Of a stretch of 64,000 nt of DNA, positions 15,401 to 28,184 are shown piece by piece. This stretch comes from Serilophus lunatus (lineage: Eukaryota > Chordata > Aves > Passeriformes > Eurylaimidae). The notes beneath the pieces are model-generated. The model was not told where the DNA came from. It saw only the letters and a program-made list of their open reading frames with translations, and ran no database searches. Both the position numbers and the translations under genes were made by a program. The DNA is taken from positions 1,272,622 through 1,336,621 of the forward strand of contig VXBA01004184.1 in NCBI GenBank assembly GCA_013399895.1, given 5' to 3'. Every line of letters begins with the position of its first letter. Positions within the stretch are counted from its first letter, which is position 1.

Positions 15401-18400
15401 TCATATTAACATTTATGACAATGCTGCATCTTGGCATTGAGCTGACAGTTGCAGCTGTCACTAAGGGTGGCTTAGAGTTCCTTGAGGTCAAATCCAGCTC
15501 TGCTCTGACTGCATAACTTAACCCACATGAGGAGAAATGACATCACTTTGATTTATGACATTGTTCTATAACCACTTTTCTGTTCTTGCTATATACACAT
15601 TTAAATCAACTTTCTATGAACAGTTTTGACTAAATAAATTTTTGTAAAAACCAAAAATAAACAATCATTCAAACCCTAAACGTGATACTGACTCTCATGA
15701 ATTCAAATGCATCATTGCAATCTGAATATTCCAAATCTTCTGATCACTGAGCAACATATGCTAATACATGAAAAACTACAAAGAGAGAGTTCAAGTAAGG
15801 CATACAAATACAAGGTAAAAGAATAAAAGTGTACTGTGACTCCTGTGGCCACTCTATAACATCTTCTGTCTCTCAGTTCAGAATGTGCACAATTTTATAA
15901 AGACCAGTATGATATGTTCAAGTTTGAAAGTCCAAAATTTAAAGACATAAAGGAGAAAAGACATTCCAAAGAGGAGAAGGAAGTTCATCATAAAAGGTCA
16001 TGTCCAGCTGAGGACTCAGCACTTGAGTAACTGAGAATAACACATAGCATGAAAATATTACCTGCAATTCTTTAACAGCTGGAATACCTCCAGGAAGAAA
16101 AAAAAAAATCATAAATACTGGCTCATCTGGTTGAGATGATTATGTCAAGGAATCAAAACAAAGGAGAATAATTGATTTATTTTTTTTTATTGTAGATCTA
16201 GAAACCCTCAAAAATAACCTAATGTCATAGGGAACTTCATCAAACCTTCCAGAATCTTTCTGGACATCAAAAATCTTTGAATTAATAATTGGCACAAGCT
16301 GAAGCAGTCATAACTTTGATTAAAAACCTTCACCTCTAAAAGTTTTTCTTTCTAAATTTCTGCAGGAAAACTCAAGTGTGAATGACATATTTTCTCAGAC
16401 AGAAAAAGGAATGCCTACATGAGAGTTATCACTTGCATACAAAAAACAAATTCATATTGGATGTCAGATAGAATTGCTGGTCACTTCCACTTTTTTTAGG
16501 CATGGAGCTCAAAGGGAGAGGACAGCTACATCCACAAGTAGGATAGAGCTGGCTGAGGGAGGTAGAAGGTAACTAGACCTACAGAGATTTGTAACTGAGG
16601 ATCAGTTCACAGGAGATGACTCAGAGCTATGCTGTCTCAAAGCAGCCCCTTGCACTGACAGCTGGTGATCAGCTGCAGCGTCAGGCGCTGTTCCTGCCAC
16701 GGCTCCATCCGAGCAGAATTAGGCAATCTGCCGCGAAGCCTGCAAGAACTTGTCAGAAAGGCTAACATAAGCATCCCATTTTTTAAATTCAGAAAAGGCT
16801 TTAAAAATTTAAGAAAAGGTGACCATACTTACCACACTTCCTCTTAAGGTGGAGAATTATGGGACCTGAATGGCAGGGGAGCTGCTCGGGTCATTGGCAC
16901 GTGATGGATGGTATCTAGTTATCAAAGTAGGTTTAAGGCTGGCTGTAGAGTTTATTGAGTACCAGTCATGAAAATAAATTATTCAATGAACTATGGAAAA
17001 ATTCATCAATCATTTGTAATATTTTTGCGGATATTTTCCAGCTGTACTGGATAGGGTGTCATTCATCTGTAGGTCAGCAGTAGGAATCTGAACCAGGCTG
17101 CCTGTGAAAGAAAATGGTTAATGCTTGATAACCTTATGAAGGCCTTTCTCTAGTTCTTACAGGAAAGAAACGGAAAAGTTTCAAGCACAATCCTGAATAT
17201 AACATAAATGTGATAGAGAACTTGAATACTGGGAAATTTTAGCCAGTTCCAATGTTTGCTTTTTGATATAAAAGATAAACATGTGTTTTACACAAGATCG
17301 CTGTAAATTAAATCCTGACAACAAAAGATGTTTGAGGGCAAACTGATTGAGTATTTTAGTAGATTAGTTTCAAAATGCTCTCAGGCTCTGAAGTATTTCC
17401 AAAATTCTCTCAGAAATTTGTAAAAAACCTTAAATTTTTAATTTTAAAATATTCAGCAAGGTTTATTTTTTATGCTTTACAGTTTGCTGTTACTTATTTG
17501 GGTTTACAAAATCAGAGGTAATTGAAAAACACCACTTACTATAAGAAAGTATTAAGATCTGGTTTACACTTGAATTAGAATATTTACTGAAAATAGCTAG
17601 TGAAAAAGTCGTATCTGTAAATCAGAGAGTCAAAAGCATTTAGAAATCCTGACTGGAACACATGTACAAATCTGAGTGTGTAAAGTCACATTGAAGTTCA
17701 TGGAACTTTCATATTAAAGTTCTTTCCCAAAGTCAGAGAAACAAATATCAGCACAGTATTATCTTGTCATCAATTTGTTCACTAGAGACTGGAATCCTAA
17801 GATAACCAAATGGTCTATATCTTCATTAATTTTTATTTTAGGCCTAAATCCTTTTAAATTTCTAAACTTTCATTCAAATTTTCTCCTAAAACTGCAGATG
17901 TCTTCATATACATGTATATATGTAAATATACATACGTAAACAATACGGGCTGAAAAAGTTTGTATGTGTGTATTTCCTTAAAACACATTTAAGGTGCTGT
18001 GCACTGAACAAAATAGCAAAGATGACAATTGATGACATGTGGAAAATATGGATTCTTTTCCCTCTCTCTCATAATCAAGATGTATGGCCAGGTTTCTAGA
18101 ATGTGCTTAGTAAGTGCATCACAGTGCAGTTATGTCAGCCTTTCTGTACACATGGTGCTCAGGTACATGCTGATTACTTGAGGGGAAGTTAGAGAACCAT
18201 GGATTAGGGAACACTTACAGGCTCCTCCTGTGAGAATAAAACTCTGCAGGGCCTTTGTTTTTTACCAGAACTTCTTCATCCTCCAACCATTGCCTTAGTG
18301 AGTCCTGTTCATGCTCATTTGATCTCTCTTGAGCCGTGACTCTTCCATACAAGGTGCAATGGGTGTGATGACTGGGAATAGATTTACTGTCTACCTCCTT

Positions 18401-21400
18401 CACACCTCCTTGGTAGGTGCTATAAGCTTTAAGTCACTGAATAAAAGGAGGCAACTCTCATGTTTTGCATGTTGAAAAATAGTTATCTTAATTACAAGTA
18501 GGTGACAAGTTGAAAGTGAAAGGAGCAATCTCTAGTCCAAACCGTTGGGCACTATCTACAGCACTGGATCTCCATGCACACCAAATCTTTTCTTGCTTCC
18601 TTCAGCTCCAGCAAAGTGCCTCCTCCCCCTATACCTTGAGGAAGGTTAGGTGTCCACATACATCTGGTATGGATTTTACAGGACAGCTTTATTTTAAAAC
18701 AAATACCAGGCAAATACCATGGGATTTTTTTCTCCTTTTCTGCTTCTTTGTCTCTTAAGCCCCATAGCAGACTGTGCATGTGAAGCCTCAGAACTACTGC
18801 TCATTTTATTCAGAACAGCCCCTGAAATGAGACTCAACTTGCCTTGAACAGTATTTTTAGCAGATGCTTACACTTCAGGTTGGTACACAGCTACCTCTGT
18901 TCTAAATGCTACCAGCTTTCTCCAACAGCTGTGGAACATCCACCTTCAAATGTCAAACAAATCATAGGCAGTCCATGAGTTCCCCAAACAGTCATTGTCA
19001 ATCTGTGCTCTTTTGATACTTCAAGGTCAAACATTTCTTAATAACCTTTCTCATATTTCTATGGGATTTAGCTGGTCAGGTATGAACAGCAACATGCATG
19101 CAGAAGAATATCATTCTCAGGATAAGCCAAATCAAGGTTCCCAGAAATTTCAGAACTGCAAGAAAAATCAGACTTAGAGTCCCACACGAAGTATGAAATA
19201 AAAAAAAAATGGAAGCCTCTCTGTAAGGCACTTACATCATGGAGTGAGACAGAATTTAATCATAGGCAACTTAAAATGTTCATACCATCAAAAAACCCCA
19301 AACTTAAAGTATTAGATTGCACCATTTATATGAATAGGACCTTTTATTTCATTTTTCTGTGTAGTTGGTGAGAAATACCATGCAGGTTTAAAAGGCAGGA
19401 AAAAATTCTTAAGAATGTATTTATCATCATGTAGACTTATGAGTCTGGAATCCAGAATGTTCTAGTTGTTAATTCAGTGCTTACTCCAACAGGAAAAATC
19501 CTGATTCTTTTCAAATCGCTATCAATCTTTGCTGCTGATTTTTAAACAGCCAGGATTCCACCTTTACCTCTTAGAACCAAGATTTCCTGGTTTTTACTCT
19601 GGAAAGGATCCCAGCATTTGTAGCAGACAAAATTCCCTGTGCCATGCTTTTATAAGAGTTCACTCTTACTTCTTGGCGTTTTTTTTCGGAAAAAAATCTC
19701 AAAGCATGAATGATAGTAACTTGCCTTGAAAACAATTAATTTTTTCTCTCTCATTTCCTAACTTCTGAGTTCAGTGAATACTGTCCTTCTTTGTTTGCAC
19801 TTACTTTACATAGTTCATTGATGTAAAAAATGAGTTCTCTTCTCTTGTAATCTCCTAAACACAGATGAGCCTTCTCGTTGTGGGAGCTCTTATTGCATAT
19901 GAAATGTGCGTATCATATGTAAATGTTTGCTCATCTTCCCTTTCAAACAAGTTCAGTTTAGATATTCCCAAAAGACTGCTTTTGAAAGAACTACCTCCAG
20001 GTATTTTCCTTCTTACTCTACCAAAACTGCAGCTTTCATGGTTTTAAGTAAACATGGGGAATTAACATTTGTAGTAAATTTCTCATTTGGATGGTGATTA
20101 AAATCGTGGTAGAAGTTTAACATTGTATCAGTTGGCTAAAAAATGTAAAGAAATTTAAATTACTTCATAAATCTTATTTAAACCTTGCTACTTATTCTAA
20201 ATGGCTCTTCACCTATCAAGGGTTGAAGTAATTTATCTTAAAAAAAAAAAAAAGGTAGAATAAAGAAAGAAAGTCATGAAATGTTGTCTCTCCCTTGTTA
20301 ATCTTATTTCAGGCATTCCCAGGACTGCTTTTGAGGGCACTGAGCACAAATTGTATCAGTACTGCTCACCTCTATAGGAACACTGTGGGGGCAGGAAGGA
20401 CAGAAAGTGAGTTACCTTGAACTGCACTGAAGACGAGTTCCTCCACCTGCCCTGACTCCCAGGCTGCTGCTGTGCCCTGTGCTGCTGCAGGATTGTCAAT
20501 AGATCAATAATGTCTAGAAAAATCTTTTTTACCAGTTCCCTTCCTCAGAAAAGCTGAAAATTCCCACAACAAAGAGGAGAGAACAGCATTTCAGGACAAA
20601 CAGACCAGCTTCAGGGTTCGGGAGAGAAAGACAATATACATTGCTATTTAAAGAATGATCACCAAAATCCCAGAGAAGTGGCTGAATCCCCAAGTGAGCC
20701 AAGCTGTAAGTATAGTTTCATTCTTTACAGTGAACACCACAGAAAAGACCAAAAACTTTTGAATTCATAATAGGTAAGTTTTAATATATAACCCATGAAA
20801 ATACCCACTTTTCAAGCAGTGAAAAGTAAAAGAAAGTGGGGAAAGGAGAACACTGAGTAGGGAGATTTATTCATTATTTCAGGCCTAAAAATGGAAGAAA
20901 AAGTTGTCTAGAGAAGTTTATGCTTTAATTAGTGTAACTACTACTAGATTTTTTTTCCAGTACCAGAATACAGCCTTTGAAAATGGAGAGAAGGGAAAAA
21001 CTGAGAAGAAAAATCTCTATCACTGGAAAGAGACAGGTTTTAGAAGTTACTTGAATAGAGTTGGATTGTCTTTGCCCAATCCACTCCTGAAAATTATTCC
21101 TTTCTCAGCAGCCTGAGCAAGACTTTTACAAACTGGTTTACTTTGGTGCATAAGGGCATAAATAAATACTGTGTAACTGCTACATAAATACTTTATAGAG
21201 ATAGTCATCTCCTGAAACAGGTCTTCTGAAGCCAGAATATATGAATAGAATCTTTTCACATGCACTAAATACTGTTTTCCTGCCCACAAATTCCCTCCAG
21301 GTCAGTTTGAGAATTATTTAATGAAAATTATCCAAATAAATGATGCAGGAACAAACCTATTGAAAAATTAAACTTTCTGTACACCAGTTAAAGTATAAAA

Positions 21401-22640
21401 TAAATTCATTAAAACCTTACTGACAAGTAGTGACATAACAATTATTTCTGATTAGTTTGGTTAAAAGAATAAACATGTTAAATTAATGTGTGATTTGCAC
21501 CAAATCAGCTATGACTTACTAAATAGGTTTGCCCTTCCACTATCACATATAATCCTGATGATTGCTCAATCTATCATATTTTTCCACAGTGTTCATGAGC
21601 TTGCTAATCAGAAGCAATTGGTAATATGAAATATTTAAATTTGTAATGTTTTATTAATCTCTGCTCATGAAATGTTAATAGCAAATTTTTGCTAATACAA
21701 TATGGGCTCTTGGTGAATCGAGCAGCTTTGGCTCTTGATGGATTTTGGTGCTGCATATTTTGTGCTGGTCACAGAGTAACAGACAAAAAAGCAACAAAAT
21801 GAGGATTAAATACACACTCACTAGCACAGGAAAAATAAAATACAGACTGCAGTCTGAAAAACAGTTAAAGGTGAGTAATTTTTCTTATGGCTCCTCAAGG
21901 ATCTGGAGAAGGGCAAGATGATTAACTTTCTGCAACAAACTGTCCAGTATTTACTTCAGTTTAATGACATTACAGGCAATTTTCAGGGAGTACACCAAGT
22001 TAATCTGCCTGGATGACTAAAACTTCAATTAACACAGGAACACGGGCTGTGTGTGGGATGACTGTGAATGACAGTGCAAGTATAACAAAACCAGCGAGAT
22101 GCAGCAAAAGAAAACTTCTGAGTTTCTGCTTAAAGAGACCCTGAAGAGGCTCCCATGTCCCTCTGGATGTTGCATTTTCTCTTCATATTCTCACTTCCTT
22201 TAAAACCAAACGGCTTTCACCTTCCTTGCCATTCCTTCTTGGAAGATATTTAAACTCTCATCCCAGTCTCTAGAAGTTCTATATTCACTTTAAAAAAAAT
22301 CGACAAGGGTAGAAAATTCTGAAGGTAGTCTTTGGCCATGACCTCAGCTGTGGAACTCTCTACCGCTGCTGTCCTTCTGCCCTCAGAAGCACTTTTAGGA
22401 CAATGTGTCTAATTCAGAGCAGAAGTTCCTCTACAGATACTGCCAATCTCCACTTGTGTATTAGGTGATATCCAACAATTCTGGTGTCCTTGAGGTAACT
22501 GCCAGAAGCATCTGACAAACACCTTGAACCTAGAGGATAAATTTCAGTCAAAATACAGAATATAGATGAGATTACCAAGGAACAGAGGTACACTTGTCCA
22601 AAGGAATACTGTGGAAACACGCTGAATTTTTTCAAGTCAC
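9481..22640. other. AT-rich non-coding stretch with simple-sequence tracts
   Basis: No gene, RNA gene or intact mobile element is recognisable on either strand. It holds a T14A7 tract at 13140-13160, an A14 run near 20240-20253, a 12-bp direct duplication at 10432-10457, a small CpG cluster at 16679-16736 and a 14-bp perfect palindrome (CAGACTGCAGTCTG) at 21843-21856. A TAAT-rich segment at 21590-21740 could be conserved regulatory DNA, but conservation cannot be judged from one sequence. Confidence 0.6.
13140..13160. repeat. T14A7 homopolymer junction
   Basis: Fourteen T residues are followed directly by seven A residues. Rigid dA:dT tracts of this kind tend to exclude nucleosomes. No function is evident here. 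Confidence 0.8.
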
Positions 22641-22710
22641 AAAAAAACCCGCCCAAAAAACAAAACAAAAAACCAAACCCAAACAAGAACAAAACCAAAA
22701 CCACACCAGC
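22641..22710 (+). repeat. A/C-rich low-complexity tract
   Basis: A run of AAAC, CAAAA and ACCAAA units with no coding value, similar in composition to the tract at 9361-9480. It makes a minus-strand frame at 22414-22743 look hydrophobic (poly-Phe/Leu/Gly), which is an artefact. Confidence 0.75.
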
Positions 22711-24420
22711 ATAATTGCCTCTAGCTTTCACAGGCAGAAACATGCTCTGTCCTACTCATTAGCAGAGTTCAGGCACTTAAAGGGCTGTCACTTGTTACAC
22801 ATGTAACAAAACCAATGTTGTAGATAAGTGACAGAATAATCACAAGGGTCCAAACTAAGTGAACAAACCTTCTTTTACTCAGTAGATCTTCCCACTACTT
22901 CACGGGCTACATGACAGAGAAAGTCTTCAGAATTCAGAAATAATGACTGCGTTACTAATTGCAATACTGAGTAATATGTTTGGTTTGTAAACAATGAGGC
23001 TACTTCAACTGTTTAGATTGAAACTTGTTCCAGAATGTCATAATTAACACAGAATAAACTTGATATCATAACTGATGGGTTAGATAGCTACTCCCAGAAG
23101 GAAGGATAAACACAGACTGCCTGCAAAAACTGTGTAGAGACAGTGTAAACACTGGCAGTTTGCAATGTGAAGTTAAGGGCAAATGCTTTAGCTACCCTGA
23201 GAAGGCAACTGCCTGGGCTACTACCCTGCCTCTTATTCTGGTTTCAAGGAACAAATTTTTAAACTGTTTAACAAACAATAATTGGAATTCTTGACACTAT
23301 TGAATAAGTCTCAAAACTCCAGGGATTCAGCTAACACAGTGGTTAGAGAAGTGTCCAGGGGCTATCCAGCTAGCGTGCATTTACCCTAAAAAAACCCCTA
23401 CCTACTTTACAAATGTAAAAGAATTATGTATTTATGACAGCATGTTACAAGTTATGGGGTTTTTTCCAGCTTCGACAAGGATCGTGCTGGCACTCCTAAC
23501 AGATTGAACACTAAACTGCACACTGGCACTTGAAGTTATAATGTTTCTATGCAGTGTCAGCTCCCTTGGCAAAACTTGCAGACAAGTGCTACAGGCTTCA
23601 GTGTTCAGCATTGAGCTTGATGAGAAAGTTAATGAGACTGTGCAAACCACATCAAAGGAGGTCACTTAGACCATATTCTTACAGAGGCTGTTCCAGTGAC
23701 ACAGAGGAGGGGACAACTAGAAACAAGTGCCTATGGCATTTGTTAGAGGGAAAGGCTGACCTTGGACCACAAGAGGTAAACGTTACACTGGGAGACTGTT
23801 ACTCATTAGCCAGAGCTCAGACCTCCACACTGGTATCATGCAAGACTTGAAGGGCAACGTGCCAGAGTAGTGCTTTATCTCCTTCAAGCACTAGCATTCC
23901 CACTAGCACCATTGCATCTATAATTTAAGGAAAAAGTACCAAAGTACAAGAACATTAAGCTCACCTTCAGAAATCAGTATTCACAGCATGGCACCATAGT
24001 CATAAAATAGAAATATTTTTGAAAATAAATCCCAACAAAAAAGGATCTAACAGTACAACTCTTTCACCCTTTCAAGTCTCCTCTCACCATATCCCTGTGT
24101 TAAAAACGCATCTAAGAATATAAACCTGAAGTAGTTACAATATTGCCCCTATGCTGCCGTTTTTCATATGGGAGGGAATGCCATGGATTTCAAGATGCCA
24201 AAAAACCAGGAGGAAAAAATAATCAAAAGTTTTATTAGTTGTGTCCCCATTTTAGCACAGCTCCAGCCTGTGTAGATAAGCAGATGCAGAAACTCACATA
24301 AAGTTTTCCTGGATGGGAGAAGATGTGAGCAACAAGCTGAAAATGAGGTTGTTCAGTCTGCTGGAAAAATTCGGCTTTAAAGGTTTAATATAAGAACTGC
24401 CATATTCAATATCTTAGAGT

Positions 24421-24541
24421 TTTGCTGTTGTTTCGTTTTGTTGTTTGGTGGTTTTTTTAGGATCTGTTTGTTGGTTAGTTTGGCTGTTTAAAATTCATAG
24501 TGGGAGTGTTTTGATTGTGTTTTTTAGGTTTGGCTTTGTTG
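24421..24541 (+). repeat. T/G-rich low-complexity tract
   Basis: Units of GTTT, TTTGG and GTTTGTTGG dominate. The composition is the complement of the A/C-rich tracts at 9361 and 22641, so this may be the same kind of sequence in the opposite orientation. Confidence 0.65.
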
Positions 24542-27500
24542 GGATTTCCTGACCCCCCTCCAAATCATTCAGTAAGAATCAGAGTATTTGTGTACTGAAG
24601 TATATTATTTTTACAAATAAACCTGTCCTTAAGCACATCTCTGACCTATGTAGTCTAAAAATGTCACATCTATTCTAGGTATTTATATGCACCTTATTGA
24701 TGAGGATCTGCCTTCAGCCACAAGCACACTCACTACCCTCCCACAGAAATACTCTTCCTCTTTAAAAGCGAGAGATGTAACCATGACCACACTAACTAAT
24801 ACCGACACATAAAGACTGGAAGAGCTGAGAACAGATCTCAAGTGGCCAATGTACAATTATCAATTAAAATAATTCCTTATTATGCCTATCAGAAACCCTA
24901 ACATGTATATCAGTTATTAACAGTATCATTTTCATCCTTGAAAAATAGCTGATAAGGTGCAAATGGCTTTCTACAGCCCAGCAATTCTCAAATATCTCAT
25001 CCTTCCAAGACAAATCCATGTGCAAAAGGCAGGAGAGAAAGCACAGTGTGAGAGACTGGCAGGGAAGAGCTATGGTCCCAGGCTGAAGACTGAATGTCAT
25101 GAAAACAAACAAAAAAAGCAAAAGAGTTGCAAATGTTTGCTGAACAATCACCTGGTGCAACGACTCTGTAATTAGTGTTGATAGGTTTTTGGGATGATGC
25201 CCCAACTCATATATTACTCCAGTCACTTCTGTTTACCACTTTGTAAATGTTGCCAAATTATTACCCAGTAAATGGTAATTGCTCTGTATTTGCCTCATCA
25301 TCATAAACATTTGTGACAAGAGACCTTGAGCTGCTTTAATATCCTGACAAAACACACCACTCTCTTCCACAGCCCTAATCAGTAGTGTCCCTAATATAAA
25401 TATCCATTCCCTCCTGTCACCAGCAGCAGAAGTGCCAAAGAGAGTGAAATACTGGATGCAACAACTGCATGAAAAACAGAATACAGCAATTGTGCTTCCC
25501 AGTGCTTTCATTTATTCCACAGAATTCCCCTTATATTCCTTTGGCCACATTGACACAAACCCCAAAAATGTTTCTAAACACATCTTTGTTCCATTCAGCT
25601 TTCTATCAAATTTAATTAACAGCTATAGTTCTGCTTTTTCTCCCTAAGCATTATAAATCTGATCAATACACTTTTTCCTCTTCTGAAATTTGGCTATTTT
25701 TGGTCATATTGAAATGCGTGCTCTTCATTTTCCTTAGAAAAAGGTGGAATTATGGACTCCACCCAAATGGTTCATCCTGCCCCTTCCAGCAAACCCCAAC
25801 TGTGTCTAATTGCATTAAAGACAAAGATGATTAACATCCAAGGAGCGCCATCGCATACCAAAACGATATCCAACTTACACATATACAGGAATCCTCTTTG
25901 TATTATTCTACTGTTCCTAAAAAAAGAAAAATGATCTGAAATAATCTGAAGGAACAGACACTGATTTTCCTAACAATGCTATTTCAACAGCAGATGAGGA
26001 CAATTAACAAGTTATACACTAAATTATGCTTTGCTAAAGGCTTAGAGAAATGCTTTTTCTTTCCAGCATTATCGTGAGTACATTGAACTGGAACAGGACA
26101 TACAGTATAAAAGAATATTGTTGTTCTTTCACAAGGAAGCACTGTGGATTCTGCTACAGCACAGTCTGTTTCAAGGAGCTGACTGAGTTTACAGTTACAT
26201 TCTGAGGAAACTAAAATTCCACACCAGAGCAGGATACTTTCCTACAGAAAGGAAATTAAATATTTCCCATTGATAAGATGACAAGGCACATAGTGAGACT
26301 TTTGGTACGTTTTGCAGGCTGGTTCTCCTTCACAGTCCTTCTTCATGAGAAGCTCATCTATCTCCGTCTCTTTTGTGAGCTGGTACTAATTTCAACTGCA
26401 TGTCTGCTGCGGTTTCCAGGTGAGATCAATTTAATATTTTGGTCCAAATACCAGAAGCAATAGAATTAAGCCAGGCACTAATCACCAGATGAATTTAATA
26501 TTTAATCAAGAAACTGTATAAGGAATGGTGGTAGCGTTCAGTTCTATTTCACATTCTAAAACTCAAATGAACTACCATCCCAGACACTTGCAGAAAAGTA
26601 TTGAAAAAAGCTGCTTATAAGTTATTACCTACTATAGATAACATCAGTGTTATCAATAGTAATTTTGGAAAACTGTGCTGAAATAATGATAAAATATTAG
26701 AGAATTGTAGGTGTCGTGACAGAGGGGGAGGGACATATAGCATTTTATTTCTTGAATATATTTTTATTTTAACACATTTATAGATAACCATGGCTCATTT
26801 GATACAGCCCAATTAACATGCATTCAAGATATTCCAGCTATAAAATGAAATTCAATTCAGAAGTAATAAACTTCTATTCAACCAGGACTTTGTAAAGAAA
26901 ATATCAGAGAATTTTCAAGGTAACATCAGTCTAGTAATTCACCTTTGTGTCCAACTTATTTAATGGTTAACAGTAAAACAAAATTCTCACTCCTTCCCCT
27001 GCAGATTTTCATATTAAAATAAATCTTCATGCCTTTTGGTTGAAACAGTGTACCTGTCCCAGAGACACCATCCTATGCTAAGCTGCTTGGGATAGAGATG
27101 TGAACACGATGAAGATCCTAAGGCCAGGAAAAGCAGCATTGCTTCTTTGTTAAAATTTCCACACACAAGTGTCAGCAATATAGTTCCAGAATAAATCCTG
27201 CTCCACAAGCTGAACTCAGAAATGAGTTCAGCTCCTGCAGCACAGAGTAGCACAGAAATGTCAATGTGGCAGCAATGCCCAGGATAGATGAGAGTCCAAA
27301 GCGTCAGGCAGCCGAGCTCTGTGCTGCCCGGGGAAAGTGGGTCCCCTCAGCGGCCATCCCCAATGGAAACACAGCATTTTACTGTATAAATAACACATCT
27401 ATCAAAACATTGCATTGCTCATCAAACCATTTGATCTAATTGAGGCACATTTAACTGTAATCAACTTCGATTCATTATTTTAAAGCTAAGATTTAACAGA

Positions 27501-28147
27501 AAATATACTTGATTGGGTGGAAAATTGTCTGATAAGAAGTTATAGCACACCAAATGGACTTAGCAATAGCTCAGGAGAGGTTCACAGTGCATTAACTCAA
27601 CAAGCAACCCTCTTACCAACCACTACACCAACTGCATAAACGCATTATACAACAAAGTCCTTTCAATATGCCACATCCTTTGGGCCAAGTTTGGTTTGTT
27701 CAGTCTTGTGAAAAGTGCCAGATTGGATGTCTTGGAAACCAAGTTCCTCTTTTATCAGCAGAGCAGAAAAGAGCAACAGCAGTTCCTGTGCACTGTTGTG
27801 CTTCAGTCCATCTCTGGGATTGCTGCTTCCAGGGCCAGGAATAGCTGTCCATTTGCCATACTAATTCATATCTAATTAAACATCACAGTTTCATTACCAC
27901 CTTCTTATTAACTTATTACAACAATCTTACTGCTATCACAGTGGTTACAACTAGTGAGCAAGACTTTTGGAGATTTAGCACTGGAAATCTTATTCATGCT
28001 GCAAAGAACAAGGATTAGATACCAAACAACTTCAGCTATTTCTAAACTGGGGTAAACTCAGCTCTGTGATATTTAAAGATGTCCCATTCCCATATGTGTG
28101 TACTAACCACTGTATGTAGGTAATTTTGTGAATTTTTATGACACCAC

Positions 28148-28184
28148 AATTAAAGCAGATTCTTCTTAAATGTCTGCTTTAATT
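28148..28184. repeat. Perfect 12-bp inverted repeat (hairpin)
   Basis: The left arm AATTAAAGCAGA (28148-28159) and right arm TCTGCTTTAATT (28173-28184) are exact reverse complements separated by 13 nt. The transcript of either strand could form a 12-bp stem. It is too short to be called a microRNA precursor, and no flanking target duplication marks it as a transposon. Confidence 0.8.

Noticed and set aside
23554..23850. 98-codon plus-strand frame with basic and cysteine residues
   Set aside because: No family recognised, starts without upstream promoter or splice context, and the length is within chance expectation.
24864..25226. 120-codon minus-strand frame
   Set aside because: Hydrophobic composition from a T-rich complement, no recognised motif, no splice-site support.
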